A stretch of 64,000 bases of DNA from Bacillota bacterium (GCA_023408075.1 JAEYKW010000027.1:124001-188000), one strand, 5' to 3'; counted from the stretch's first letter, positions 42,255-51,041 are shown. Translations and numbers: made by a program. The notes: a model not told the origin generated them from the sequence alone.

Positions 42255-42284
42255 ATCATAAACTAACGTTGTTAGCGCTGTCAA
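42255..42284 (-). promoter_or_regulatory. TetR gene promoter with operator 1
   Basis: Minus-strand TTGACA (complement 42279-42284), 18-nt spacer, TATGAT (complement 42255-42260). The spacer holds the palindrome CTAACGTTGTTAG (42263-42275), which points to autorepression. Confidence 0.75.
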
Positions 42285-42468
42285 GTCCGACGTTATTATC
42301 TATGCGCTTTAACGTATCTCTTCCGCCACTTCACCTGTGTCCGTCGCAATTGGAAGCAAGGATTGTATTGACAGATTGTCATCTTATTTGCCGATATAAA
42401 GATAGTTTGTGCAAATCGGTTTACCAGCCATTCGTTTAACGAGTGCGTTGCCGAATCTGAAATAGCTG

Positions 42469-42514
42469 TTGACAAGCTAACTGCGTTAGTTTACAGTGAT
42501 ACTAACATTGTTAG
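42469..42514 (+). promoter_or_regulatory. Flavodoxin operon promoter with operators 2 and 3
   Basis: TTGACA (42469-42474), 17-nt spacer, TACAGT (42492-42497). CTAACTGCGTTAG (42477-42489) fills the spacer and CTAACATTGTTAG (42502-42514) covers the transcription start. The same palindrome occurs in the tetR promoter. Confidence 0.85.
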
Positions 42515-42541
42515 TTTTAAATTCATGAAGGAGTATCGGTT

Positions 42542-43063
42542 ATGGGAAAAGTATTGATCGTTTATGCGTCCAAAACGGGCACCACGCAGGATGTGGCTGC
42601 AGCGCTGGCGCAAAAGCTGCCCGGGGCGCAGCTTTACGATTGCCGCAATAATACCTTGGACGGGGCTGAGGTCAAAGCCGCGCCGCCAATCGGCGACTAT
42701 AGCGCCGTGGCATTGGGCACGGCGATGTACATCGGCGCACCCGTTAAGGAGTTCAAGAAGTATGTCGCGCGGCATAAGGAGGCGCTGGCGCAAAAGCCGG
42801 TCGCTTTTTTCACGTGCGGTGTGGGCACGCAGGAAGAAGACAAACAGTATCTGCTCAAATGTCTGCCCGGAGCGCTCAAAACCAAGGACCTGCTTTACCG
42901 CCATATGGGCGGCGAAGTGCGCCCCGAAAAGATGAGCGGTTTTGCAAAGCTCGCAATGAAGGAGTACGAAAAACAGCATGGGCAGGCACCGGGCATTGAT
43001 TGGAATGAGGTTGATGAGCTGGCGCGGGAAATCAGCGTGCTTTCGGGTGGTGCGGCATCATGA
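42542..43063 (+). CDS. Flavodoxin-domain protein (HemG-like)
   Basis: A 173-residue flavodoxin. The FMN phosphate loop is YASKTGTTQDVA; VALGTAMYIGAPVKEFKKYV and FFTCGVGTQEED follow in the positions of the two flavin loops. The shape is like that of protoporphyrinogen-oxidase-type flavodoxins (HemG), but no heme gene is near. It is first in an operon with an FMN-binding protein (overlap ATGA) under TetR control, and likely passes electrons to that partner or an acceptor. Confidence 0.9.
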   Translation: MGKVLIVYASKTGTTQDVAAALAQKLPGAQLYDCRNNTLDGAEVKAAPPIGDYSAVALGTAMYIGAPVKEFKKYVARHKEALAQKPVAFFTCGVGTQEEDKQYLLKCLPGALKTKDLLYRHMGGEVRPEKMSGFAKLAMKEYEKQHGQAPGIDWNEVDELAREISVLSGGAAS

Positions 43064-43458
43064 AAAAGAAACGCAAGTGCGTGCTGCACGGTATTTTGAT
43101 CGGCATCGCTGCGATTTTCGGCGGTTTTCTGGCATTCATTCTGCTTGGTAAAGAGGCGGCGCTGGCGCTTGCGGTGGAGAATGTGCCGCTTGAAACCGTG
43201 GCGGACGGTGTGTATGAAGGCAGCTATAACGGTTTTCGTTTCAGCAATACGGTAGAGGTTGCTGTGGAGAACCATCAGATCACGGACATTACGGTGGTGC
43301 AGCCGCAGGTATTTATAAAGGACGAGACGGTGGATGAACTGAAAAACCGTGTCACGGTGCAGCAGTGCACGGATGTGGATGCGGTTTCGGGCGCAACGGC
43401 GGACAGCCATGCGTTTTTAAAAGCTGTGGAGAACGCGCTCAAAAATACACCGCAATAA
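43060..43458 (+). CDS. Membrane-anchored FMN-binding domain protein
   Basis: A 132-residue protein with one N-terminal span (GILIGIAAIFGGFLAFILLG) and an extracytoplasmic FMN_bind domain. DAVSGATADSHAFLKAV contains the SGAT motif in which Thr takes a covalent FMN in NqrC/RnfG proteins. It overlaps the flavodoxin gene, suggesting a cytosolic flavodoxin feeding a surface flavoprotein, a small extracellular-electron-transfer or redox-relay unit (inferred). Confidence 0.9.
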   Translation: MKKKRKCVLHGILIGIAAIFGGFLAFILLGKEAALALAVENVPLETVADGVYEGSYNGFRFSNTVEVAVENHQITDITVVQPQVFIKDETVDELKNRVTVQQCTDVDAVSGATADSHAFLKAVENALKNTPQ

Positions 43459-43541
43459 GTCAGCATATAAAGACTGATATTGGACGGGTGTCTCGGCCAG
43501 ACGTTGTATGTAGCTCCGAGGATACAACCCGGAGCTGACCG

Positions 43542-44888
43542 TTAAAGATAAGAAGAGGGAGGAATACTCTGGGCAAATCTGAACACATTGCATGGGTCAT
43601 ATTTCGCTTTGATTCTGCGTAACCGTTCAAAATTGCTGCCATAGTATTCTTGCCCGTAGTTTTTAATCAGCAAATCAGGAACGTTTACATACGACCCGAC
43701 GACAAAGGGGTTCAGTCTGTGACGGGCCTGCTCCACGAGCGCGATATTCCGTTCCGTTTCGCAATCCTTTGTCCAAGAGGAATTCCACTCCATATAATAT
43801 CTTGTGTTGCGCCAGAAGAAAGCGGTCTCATGGGGAGAAACGCTGTTCATCGCGCCGCCGGAGTTCAGGAAGAAGAAATTAGCTTCGCTGCCTGTCGCGT
43901 TTTCCAAAAAGTCTCTGATCGCATAAAGCCCCTCTTGCGGCAGTGTCCGCTCCACCCAGGCCGATGACCATTTGGTATTCTGGTCGTCGAATTCAGATTC
44001 TTCGGGCTGCCAGAATTCTATCGCTTCCGATAATGAAACCTCATCGATGAGGACTTCCTTGGGCGTTCCTGCAGCCAATAAAGGCTGAATCAGCTCGGTC
44101 AGTTCTGCTTCGGAGCCGAGGAAAATGCCGCTGGAATGCAGCAGGCCGTTGGTTTTCGAGAAAGCTTCCAATATCGTGCCGAGTCTCGTATCCACATCAG
44201 GGGACCATCTTTGCCACGCGTCGATCACTTCCACCACCTGTTCCCACGGCCAAACAATATCAAATATGCCGACGCGTTCGGGTGCCGGGTATATTCTTAA
44301 GTTATAGGATGTTGCCACGCCGAAATTGCCGCCGCCGCCGCCGCGCATCGCCCACAGCAAATCGGAGTTTTTATTTTCGCTGTAATGAATGATCTCCCCG
44401 TCGGCATTAACCAGCGTGCCGCCGATTAAATTGTCACTGATCAAACCAACGGTGCGCTGAACCGCTGTGATCCCGCCGCCGGGGGTGATGCCGCCGATGC
44501 CTACCGTGGCGCTGTCTCCAAACGGGGCGAGTATATTTTCCTGCGCCAGCAATCTGACAAGCTGACCAACCCGTATTCCGGTTTGGATGGTGGCGACTCC
44601 CTTTTCTTCGTCAACCCTCACTGCCTGCATGTCTCCCAAATCAATGACAATGCTGCGGTTCGCCTGTGAAAAATCTTGTGCCAAGGCATGCCTTCCGCTT
44701 CGAATTCTGATAGGTACATTATTTTCGCGTGCCCACTTCACAGCATTAACGACATCGCCTATTTGCTGTGCAAAAACAAAAACGCAAGGAAATTTGTTGG
44801 TAAACGGATTCCAATTCATACGCGCCAACGGATAGCCGGCGTCGCCAGGGAGGACCACACCCCCGGTTAATTGAGTTCTTTTTCTCAT
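43542..44888 (-). CDS. FAD-linked oxidase, berberine-bridge type
   Basis: A 448-residue PCMH-type FAD oxidoreductase. The FAD domain has VNAVKWARENNVPIRIRSG followed by RHAL with His67, the residue that binds FAD covalently in this family. GGITPGGGITAVQRTVG and WAMRGGGGGNFGVAT follow. The substrate domain ends in the BBE motif (NFERLRRIKAKYDPCNVFRF). The second covalent anchor, a Cys before TVG in bicovalent members, is Ser/Ala here (FGDSATVG). It needs oxygen as usual acceptor, which is notable in an apparent anaerobe. Substrate unknown; perhaps a sugar or polyphenol. Confidence 0.92.
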   Translation of the reverse strand: MRKRTQLTGGVVLPGDAGYPLARMNWNPFTNKFPCVFVFAQQIGDVVNAVKWARENNVPIRIRSGRHALAQDFSQANRSIVIDLGDMQAVRVDEEKGVATIQTGIRVGQLVRLLAQENILAPFGDSATVGIGGITPGGGITAVQRTVGLISDNLIGGTLVNADGEIIHYSENKNSDLLWAMRGGGGGNFGVATSYNLRIYPAPERVGIFDIVWPWEQVVEVIDAWQRWSPDVDTRLGTILEAFSKTNGLLHSSGIFLGSEAELTELIQPLLAAGTPKEVLIDEVSLSEAIEFWQPEESEFDDQNTKWSSAWVERTLPQEGLYAIRDFLENATGSEANFFFLNSGGAMNSVSPHETAFFWRNTRYYMEWNSSWTKDCETERNIALVEQARHRLNPFVVGSYVNVPDLLIKNYGQEYYGSNFERLRRIKAKYDPCNVFRFAQSIPPSSYL

Positions 44889-45111
44889 CCACTTTCACCT
44901 CTTTGTTGAATGATATGACATATGGTGACCATTATTATTGTATGTATGTGCAGTCCCGCGGGTGATACATGCATACGACTGGTGACACTGGGAGAATATT
45001 ATGCAGGTTTTTTATTAAGGCATAAATATCATTGTATACATTTAGGGCGGTGGCGGGAAAAACGGTCTGAGGGTGTCGGTGATAAACTTAATATGTATTG
45101 GTATAAAAAAA

Positions 45112-45129
45112 TAGTTGCACGTACAACTA
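45112..45129. promoter_or_regulatory. MarR operator
   Basis: TAGTTGCACGTACAACTA at 45112-45129 is an 18-bp palindrome with one mismatched pair, 39 nt before the MarR start. It is the usual spacing and sequence type for MarR sites. Confidence 0.75.
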
Positions 45130-45168
45130 AATAGCGGTATAGTGTTCACTGAAAAGGCGGAAAGAGGC

Positions 45169-45597
45169 ATGGCGGATCTCGGCAGATGGATCTCCATACT
45201 GTACCGGTATGGACAGAGTTATTTGAATAAACAGACGGAGCCCTTGGGCCTTGGCAAGGGGCAGCTTCCCGTTTTGCTCTTTTTGTACCGGTATGACGGC
45301 AGCAGCCAGCAGCAGCTCACGGAATACTTGAAGGTGGATAAGGGCTGCATTGCCAAGACGGTCAAAAAGCTCGAGCAGCAAGGGTACGTCACGCGCGAGA
45401 CCGATTTAAGTGACAAACGCGCTTTCAGCGTGCGCCTGACGCAAAAGGCAAAAGACGCGATGCCCGCCATCCGTGAGGCGATTTTAAGCTGGGAAGATGT
45501 GATTACAGCGGGTCTCAGCGACGAGGAGAAAGCCGTGGCCGAGAAGATCATATACAACATGGCAAAAAACGCATACAACTATAAGGACAGGACATAA
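45169..45597 (+). CDS. MarR-family regulator of the MFS exporter
   Basis: About 142 residues from the ATG at 45169; an upstream frame start at 45115 overlaps the operator. Winged helix: LGKGQLPVLLFLYRYDGSS, QQQLTEYLKVDKGCIAKTV, KKLEQQGYVTRETDLSDKR with the DxxDxR-like wing. It sits 5 nt before the MFS gene and likely represses itself and the exporter, released by aromatic or antibiotic ligands. Confidence 0.93.
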   Translation: MADLGRWISILYRYGQSYLNKQTEPLGLGKGQLPVLLFLYRYDGSSQQQLTEYLKVDKGCIAKTVKKLEQQGYVTRETDLSDKRAFSVRLTQKAKDAMPAIREAILSWEDVITAGLSDEEKAVAEKIIYNMAKNAYNYKDRT

Positions 45598-45602
45598 ACG
45601 GT

Positions 45603-47060
45603 ATGAAGAAAATTCAATACAAATGGATCGCACTTTCATGCACCACACTGGGTGCTCTTTTTTCTGTGTTAAGCGGCAGCACGCTGATTATTGCGCTGCC
45701 GGCCATCATGAAGGATTTAAACGCGAGCATGGACATCATCATATGGACGGTGATGATTTACATGCTTTCGCTGACGATACTTGTGCCTTCCATCGGGCGT
45801 GTGGCGGATATCATTGGCCGCAAGAAGCTGTTTTTGAGCGGCTTTGTGGTGTTCACGATCGGCTCGGTGCTCTGCGGGCTCAGTGCAACAGGCGTTCAGC
45901 TGCTGCTGTTCCGGTTTGTACAGTCAATCGGCGGCTCGCTGCTTGTGGCGAACAGCACGCCGATTGTGGCCGACGCGTTTCCCAAAAACGAATTCGGCAA
46001 AGCGATGGGCATCAACGGTATGGTTATCAGCGTTGCGTCTGTAATCGGGCCGATACTCGGCGGTGCGTTTATCGATGTCGGCTGGCGCTACATATTTTAT
46101 ATCAACATCCCCATCGGCATCATCGGCACAATCTGGGGCGCGCTCAAGCTTAAAGAGCTTGACGTGCTGCCCGAAAAGCAGAAGTTTGACTGGGCGGGCA
46201 CGATTGTGTTCACCGCAGGGATTTCGATGCTGCTGCTTGGGCTCACGATGGGCGGCTTTTACGGCTGGCTGCGCTTTGACGTGATCGCTTTCTTTGCGGG
46301 GGCAGTGGTGCTGCTGGCGGCTTTCCTCATTATCGAGTCGAAGGTCTCCCAGCCCATGCTTGACCTTGGTCTGTTTAAAACGCGCGTGCTTGCGTTTGCG
46401 TACACGAGCAATCTGCTCAACGGCATCGCGCGCGGCGCCGTCACGTTTCTGCTCGTGTTCTATTTTCAGGGCATCAAGGCTTACGATCCTGTGATTGCGG
46501 GCGTGCTGCTTGCGCCGTTTGCCGTATCCATGATGATTATGGCACCCATCAGCGGGTGGCTGTCCGACAGGATCGGTTCGCGCGGCATCAGCTCCCTGGG
46601 GCTGCTGATATCGGCAGTCGGGCTATTGGGGCTTGTCGGCATCACGAAGGATTCGTCGGTTGTTGAGCTGTCGGTTTGGATGTTTATCTCGGGTCTTGGC
46701 TCCGGCATGTTCTTCTCGCCCAACACGAGCGCGATCATGAGCGCGGTGGCGGTGGAACGGCGCGGCATTGCGGCGGGTGTGCGTACCATGATGAACAACG
46801 CGGGCAGCGTGATCAGCATCGCATTTGCGATGGCGATCGTCTCGTCGAGCATTGACCCGCAGGCTTTGCAGGGCCTCTTTGCGGGCACACAGGTGGGCTC
46901 GCAGGGCATCGCTGTGGATCTTTTTATCGGCGGTCTTAGGTCCGTGTTCCTGATATCCACTGTTATCAGCCTGTTTGCGGCTTTTATTTCGTACTTAAGA
47001 GGAAAAGAGGCCGTTAACGGCGAAGATAATATCACTCAGACCAACGCACAGGATATCTGA
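45603..47060 (+). CDS. DHA2-type MFS drug exporter
   Basis: A 485-residue transporter with 14 predicted spans, the DHA2/EmrB class. Features: DLNASMDIIIWTVMIYMLSL, motif A RVADIIGRKKLF, motif C region GPILGGAFIDVGWRYIFYIN and GWLSDRIGSRG. It should export drugs or amphipathic toxins with proton influx. Placed in an operon marR-MFS-small membrane protein. Confidence 0.93.
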   Translation: MKKIQYKWIALSCTTLGALFSVLSGSTLIIALPAIMKDLNASMDIIIWTVMIYMLSLTILVPSIGRVADIIGRKKLFLSGFVVFTIGSVLCGLSATGVQLLLFRFVQSIGGSLLVANSTPIVADAFPKNEFGKAMGINGMVISVASVIGPILGGAFIDVGWRYIFYINIPIGIIGTIWGALKLKELDVLPEKQKFDWAGTIVFTAGISMLLLGLTMGGFYGWLRFDVIAFFAGAVVLLAAFLIIESKVSQPMLDLGLFKTRVLAFAYTSNLLNGIARGAVTFLLVFYFQGIKAYDPVIAGVLLAPFAVSMMIMAPISGWLSDRIGSRGISSLGLLISAVGLLGLVGITKDSSVVELSVWMFISGLGSGMFFSPNTSAIMSAVAVERRGIAAGVRTMMNNAGSVISIAFAMAIVSSSIDPQALQGLFAGTQVGSQGIAVDLFIGGLRSVFLISTVISLFAAFISYLRGKEAVNGEDNITQTNAQDI

Positions 47061-47096
47061 TGGGCTGTTTCAACGACTTTGAAGCGAGGACAACTC

Positions 47097-47324
47097 ATGA
47101 ATAAAGAGAATAATTTGAAATCAGTCAAAGCGGGAATCATCATCGCCATCGTGGCGGTGGGCATTGCCGCGGCTAATTTGATCGTGTCGAGCTTTGTGAG
47201 CAATCCTGTTTTCTTCTGGTCCGGGCTCGCGATTTTTTTCAGCACACTGGCGATACTGTTTGCGAACTTAAGCTCATACCGCAAAAAGAAGAAACAGTTG
47301 GTTGAAGAAGGCACCGAAAAATAA
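47097..47324 (+). CDS. Small two-span membrane protein of the marR-MFS operon
   Basis: About 75 residues from the ATG at 47097 (GAGGA six bases upstream). Two spans: AGIIIAIVAVGIAAANLIVS and FFWSGLAIFFSTLAILFANL, with a basic tail (YRKKKKQL). It follows the MFS gene by 36 nt. It may be an accessory of the exporter; no family is recognised. Confidence 0.7.
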   Translation: MNKENNLKSVKAGIIIAIVAVGIAAANLIVSSFVSNPVFFWSGLAIFFSTLAILFANLSSYRKKKKQLVEEGTEK

Positions 47325-47334
47325 TAAAAAGTGG

Positions 47335-47363
47335 TTGCTTAACGGTGAGTGATATATTATAAT
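47335..47363 (+). promoter_or_regulatory. tRNA-Val promoter
   Basis: TTGCTT (47335-47340), 17-nt spacer, perfect TATAAT (47358-47363), 20 nt before the tRNA. Confidence 0.75.
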
Positions 47364-47383
47364 AGCTTACGCACCAAAAAAGC

Positions 47384-47460
47384 GGAGGTATGGCTCAGCC
47401 GGTTAGAGCGCTCGCTTCACATGCGAGAAGTCGCTGGTTCGAATCCAGCTATCTCCACCA
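47384..47460 (+). tRNA. tRNA-Val (anticodon CAC)
   Basis: A 77-nt cloverleaf with encoded CCA. Acceptor GGAGGTA/TATCTCC, D-arm GCTC/GAGC, anticodon stem CTCGC/GCGAG with loop TTCACAT (anticodon CAC, codon GTG), T-arm GCTGG-TTCGAAT-CCAGC. Confidence 0.95.
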
Positions 47461-47469
47461 AAATAAAAG

Positions 47470-47490
47470 GCACCCGTTTGGGTGCTTTTT
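47470..47490 (+). terminator. Terminator after tRNA-Val
   Basis: GCACCC (47470-47475) pairs with GGGTGC (47480-47485), followed by TTTTT. Confidence 0.85.
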
Positions 47491-47502
47491 ATTTTGGCAG
47501 TA

Positions 47503-47640
47503 AGCTGGATTCGAAGGGCGGATTAAGAAAACGTGCCCGGTGGCACGTTTTCCCGCCCCGGCTCTGCGATACAGCAACGGCAATTGCGTACAAAAGGTGC
47601 GGACGAGCAGCTGCGATTTTCACGAACCAGCATCTCCGTC
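47503..47640 (-). repeat. Hairpin element carrying inverted copies of the tRNA T-arm
   Basis: AGCTGGATTCGAA (47503-47515) is the exact reverse complement of the tRNA-Val T-arm (47438-47450). GAACCAGC (47624-47631) is the reverse complement of its other half (47433-47440). Between them lies a compound hairpin: GGGCGG/CCGCCC (47516-47521, 47553-47558) around AAAACGTGCC/GGCACGTTTT (47528-47537, 47542-47551). In the reverse orientation this reads as a T-arm interrupted at its loop by a hairpin insert of about 108 nt. Non-coding as far as I can see. Confidence 0.55.
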
Positions 47641-47811
47641 AAAGACAAAAGGGCCGTCATTTCTGACAGCCCCTTTGAAATGATTAACGGTATTATATGC
47701 TTATATATAATTGACTTGCCAATGCAGACATATTATTATTTACTTAATTCGTAATTGTATTTATAATACGGTCACAAAAGCTGTGAATATTAGAGAAGGC
47801 AGATTTTATCG

Positions 47812-48069
47812 ATGAGTGTATTGGGCTGGATCATTATCGGAGCGCTTACCGGATGGATAGCAAGTATTTTAACCAAGAACAATGCCAACATGGGGGCTTT
47901 TGGCAATATCGCTGTTGGAATCATTGGCGGCTTCATCGGTGGTTTTGTTGTCAATCTGCTGGGCGGTCAGGGTATCACAGGCTTTAATCTGTGGAGTCTT
48001 TTTGTAGCCATTCTTGGTGCAACCATTTTACTGTTTTTTATTAATCTATTAAAAGGGAAACGATCATAA
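47812..48069 (+). CDS. GlsB/YeaQ/YmgE-family stress membrane protein
   Basis: An 85-residue protein with three spans and the family's glycine-rich pattern: LGWIIIGALTGWIASILTK, FGNIAVGIIGGFIGGFVVNL and SLFVAILGATILLFFINLL. These transglycosylase-associated proteins are induced by stress in many bacteria, but their biochemical role is unknown. Monocistronic. The ribosome site is AGAAGG. Confidence 0.92.
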   Translation: MSVLGWIIIGALTGWIASILTKNNANMGAFGNIAVGIIGGFIGGFVVNLLGGQGITGFNLWSLFVAILGATILLFFINLLKGKRS

Positions 48070-48137
48070 TCTCTTAGTTCCAGGTTATAAACTAAGATAT
48101 ATATAAAGGGACTTTGATGCCAATACAGGAATGTCTA

Positions 48138-48175
48138 AAACCGCCGTGTTGATTTACAACTGACATTGGCGGTTT
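48138..48175 (+). terminator. Terminator-like hairpin after the GlsB-family gene
   Basis: AAACCGCC (48138-48145) pairs with GGCGGTTT (48168-48175), with an inner GTTG/CAAC stem and only a weak T-tract. Confidence 0.6.
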
Positions 48176-48299
48176 CGTTATAGCAGGAAGTCAATCGGTG
48201 ACAGCGGACACCTGCCGAGATAATGAAGACGGTGTTCGTTACGGATGAGCGGTATATAATCAGGTTATTCGTGCTGTTATACATAATCGGGAGGCTAAT

Positions 48300-49742
48300 A
48301 TGATGAACGGAGTCATGCTTCAGGCTTTTGAGTGGAATCTTCCGGCAGATGGAACTTTGTATAAAAACTTAAAACAGCAAGCGGGCAAGCTGTCGGGACT
48401 GGGGATAACAAGTGTATGGATGCCACCCGCCGCAAAGGGGCTAAGTGATGCCGATGTCGGATATGGCAACTATGATTTTTGGGATCTTGGTGAATTCGAC
48501 CAAAAAGGAACCATCCGCACGAAATACGGCACAAAAGAAGAACTCTCTGATTGCATTCATACTTTGCAGCAGCATGGAATTGCCGTATACGCTGATATGG
48601 TTTTTAACCACAAGGGCGGTGCCGATTTTACCGAAACCTTTAAAGCGGTAAAGGTCAATCCCGAAAACCGGATGCAAGACATAGGCGTCGAGCGGGATAT
48701 CGATGGCTGGACGGGGTTTTCCTTTGCGGGCAGGGGTGATAAATATTCGGCATTCAAATGGCATTATTATCATTTTGGCGGCGTTGATTATGACAACAAG
48801 AGCCAGGAAAATGGAATCTACCGTATAGTTGGAGAGAATAAATACTGGAATACGGATACGGATTCTGAAAAGGGCAATTTTGATTATCTCATGAGCGCTG
48901 ATATTGATCATTCGCATCCTGAAGTCGTGACCGAACTCCAAAGAGTCGTTGATTTTATGATTGATACGATGCACTACAGTGGATTTCGCTATGATGCATT
49001 AAAGCATATATCGCGAGATTTTATAGACGGCTTATCAAAATATATAATGAAAAAGCATCCCGACTTTTACTTTGTGGGCGAGTACTGGAAAGACGATGAG
49101 GGAATGCTCAATTATTATATGGACCAAACAGACTACCATATAGATTTGTTTGATGTTTCGCTTCACTTTAATTTCAGGGAAGCCTCTGTTAATAAGGAGT
49201 ATGATATTCGTCAAATATTTGACGGGTCGCTGGTCGGTGCAAAACCGAGTCAGGCGGTGACTTTTGTTGATAACCATGATTCGCAACCCGGCCAATCACT
49301 GCAGAGTTGGGTTGAGCCATGGTTTAAGGAAATCGCTTATGCGCTGATTCTTCTAAGAAAAGACGGGTATCCCTGCGTTTTTTGGGGAGATTACGCCGGG
49401 ATTAACGGCGGTGAGTTTGGCGGGGTCGGTAAGCAGCTTGACACAATGCTGGAAGCAAGACGCCTTTATGCATGGGGAGAGCAGGAAGATTTTTTTGCGG
49501 AGCAAAAATTGATCGGCTGGATCCGCCACGGAAATGCCGAATATCCAAAGAAACTGGTTGTTCTTATATCAACGGGCGATGCAGGTCAGCTTTTCATGAG
49601 AGTGGATAAAGAGCATGCCGGGAAAAAATACAAGGACTTGAGCGGTAAGAATGATTCAATTTTTATAGATAATGAGGGAACTGGCTTATTTACAGTGCCG
49701 CCCGGATCTGTCACCTATTGGGTTGAAGATGAGGGTGAGTAA
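48300..49742 (+). CDS. Cytosolic alpha-amylase (GH13)
   Basis: A 480-residue alpha-amylase with no signal peptide, so it should act on internal glucans or imported maltodextrins. GH13 regions: YADMVFNHKGG (region I), GFRYDALKHI with the nucleophile Asp (region II, about residue 230), FVGEYW with the acid Glu (region III, about 260) and FVDNHDSQPGQ with the stabilising Asp (region IV, about 325). The Q-P-G-Q element is typical of the AmyS-like GH13_5 branch. The usual Leu/Met before the nucleophile Asp is Tyr (GFRYD). It appears monocistronic. Confidence 0.94.
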   Translation: MMNGVMLQAFEWNLPADGTLYKNLKQQAGKLSGLGITSVWMPPAAKGLSDADVGYGNYDFWDLGEFDQKGTIRTKYGTKEELSDCIHTLQQHGIAVYADMVFNHKGGADFTETFKAVKVNPENRMQDIGVERDIDGWTGFSFAGRGDKYSAFKWHYYHFGGVDYDNKSQENGIYRIVGENKYWNTDTDSEKGNFDYLMSADIDHSHPEVVTELQRVVDFMIDTMHYSGFRYDALKHISRDFIDGLSKYIMKKHPDFYFVGEYWKDDEGMLNYYMDQTDYHIDLFDVSLHFNFREASVNKEYDIRQIFDGSLVGAKPSQAVTFVDNHDSQPGQSLQSWVEPWFKEIAYALILLRKDGYPCVFWGDYAGINGGEFGGVGKQLDTMLEARRLYAWGEQEDFFAEQKLIGWIRHGNAEYPKKLVVLISTGDAGQLFMRVDKEHAGKKYKDLSGKNDSIFIDNEGTGLFTVPPGSVTYWVEDEGE

Positions 49743-49763
49743 TATTAATCCTATTTAACCAGC

Positions 49764-50819
49764 TTATTTTACGAGCGGCAGCAGTTTGTCTATCAATATC
49801 TGATCAAACAGCTGTGCTTCCTCATACATTGGGTGATGCGCGCTGTTTTCGAGCCATATCAACTCTTTTTCGGGTGCGTTGAGCGCGTTGAAATAGTCTT
49901 CCACGAGCGAGGACGGCGTGTTGTAATCGTGCCGGCCCTGCAGGAAAAAGACGGGGACGGAGAGGTTGTGTGCCGACTCCATGAAGTTGACCTGCATGAC
50001 TTGCGGCCACAGCGCTTTCAATGAAAACTCTACGCCCTGCCCGAACCGTATGAAATCCCCGATTGTGTATTCGCTGGGGAGCAAGCCGGGTATGATGAAA
50101 AACGAGTTGCCTTGATTATAGGTTTCTCCGTGAAACTTGACGAGCCATTTGCGCTCGAGCATCAGATCGTCGTACCACCCGGGGTTATTGATCACGTCAA
50201 GGTATTCATACGTACCGGCAATATTCTCAAGCTCCTTGATGGCCTGGGCATTGCCAAGCGCTTTGGCCTTGTCCAGCGCATAGCGATATGATATCTTTTC
50301 TCCTTCACCGGGGTTGACCTCCTGGCCGCTGCCCGCATAGGCATAGATTTTTTCGGGATATTTTTGCGCGGCCAGCACGCCAAGAAGTGAGCCCCACGAA
50401 TGGCCCACCACAAAGAGCTTCTTCTGATTGAATTTTTTCAGCAGATGGTTGATGACTTCTCCTGCGTCGGAGACCATTGTATCAAGCGTCATTGATTCAG
50501 CAGAGATTGAGGGGGCGTACGATTTGCCGGTTCCGCGCTGCTCCCGAAGCACGACGGTAAAATGCTTTTCGAGCGCGGAATGATATGACCGGAAGGGGAC
50601 CATTTCGGTTACACCCGGCCCGCTGTGCAGATAGAGCAGTATCGGGTTGCCGGTATCCCCGCCGCGAATCAGCATTGTCTGATCGACTCCGCCGATTTTG
50701 ACGGTCTCCAAAGCGGTGATAGAGTTTTGACCGCGGACGGCGGGCATGAATATGATCAGCTTTAAGACGATATAAACAGCGATAAGCAATGCAAGAGAGA
50801 GTATCACATAGTACAACAT
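49764..50819 (-). CDS. Alpha/beta hydrolase (prolyl aminopeptidase-like), membrane-anchored
   Basis: A 351-residue serine hydrolase. One N-terminal span (VILSLALLIAVYIVLKLIIF) is followed by an alpha/beta-hydrolase domain with the oxyanion HSGPGV (HGGPG-like), REQRGTGKS, nucleophile elbow GHSWGS, Asp in GRHDYNTP and the C-terminal His in ENSAHHPMYEE. The motif set is that of proline iminopeptidase-like enzymes. Probably acts outside the membrane or at its surface. Monocistronic. Confidence 0.9.
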   Translation of the reverse strand: MLYYVILSLALLIAVYIVLKLIIFMPAVRGQNSITALETVKIGGVDQTMLIRGGDTGNPILLYLHSGPGVTEMVPFRSYHSALEKHFTVVLREQRGTGKSYAPSISAESMTLDTMVSDAGEVINHLLKKFNQKKLFVVGHSWGSLLGVLAAQKYPEKIYAYAGSGQEVNPGEGEKISYRYALDKAKALGNAQAIKELENIAGTYEYLDVINNPGWYDDLMLERKWLVKFHGETYNQGNSFFIIPGLLPSEYTIGDFIRFGQGVEFSLKALWPQVMQVNFMESAHNLSVPVFFLQGRHDYNTPSSLVEDYFNALNAPEKELIWLENSAHHPMYEEAQLFDQILIDKLLPLVK

Positions 50820-51041
50820 TTTTCGTTTCCTGTTCTTTTCATATTTGCATTACTGTGTATAAAAATAACATGACAAGAATATAATAACATCGCTTATTGA
50901 ATCAATCAATAATAAGATAATTATTGCAGGGAAGTAAATAATTATTTGATTACATACCATGGTGATGAAATAAGATAGTTTTGAAAAAGTTATAGCTGAT
51001 TATGCTGGCACAATATATGCAGTCTTTGGGAGCAATGAAAA

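Noticed and set aside
47349..47754. Overlapping plus-strand frames covering tRNA-Val and the following repeat
   Set aside because: They run through a tRNA gene, its terminator and a hairpin repeat. No coding signal.
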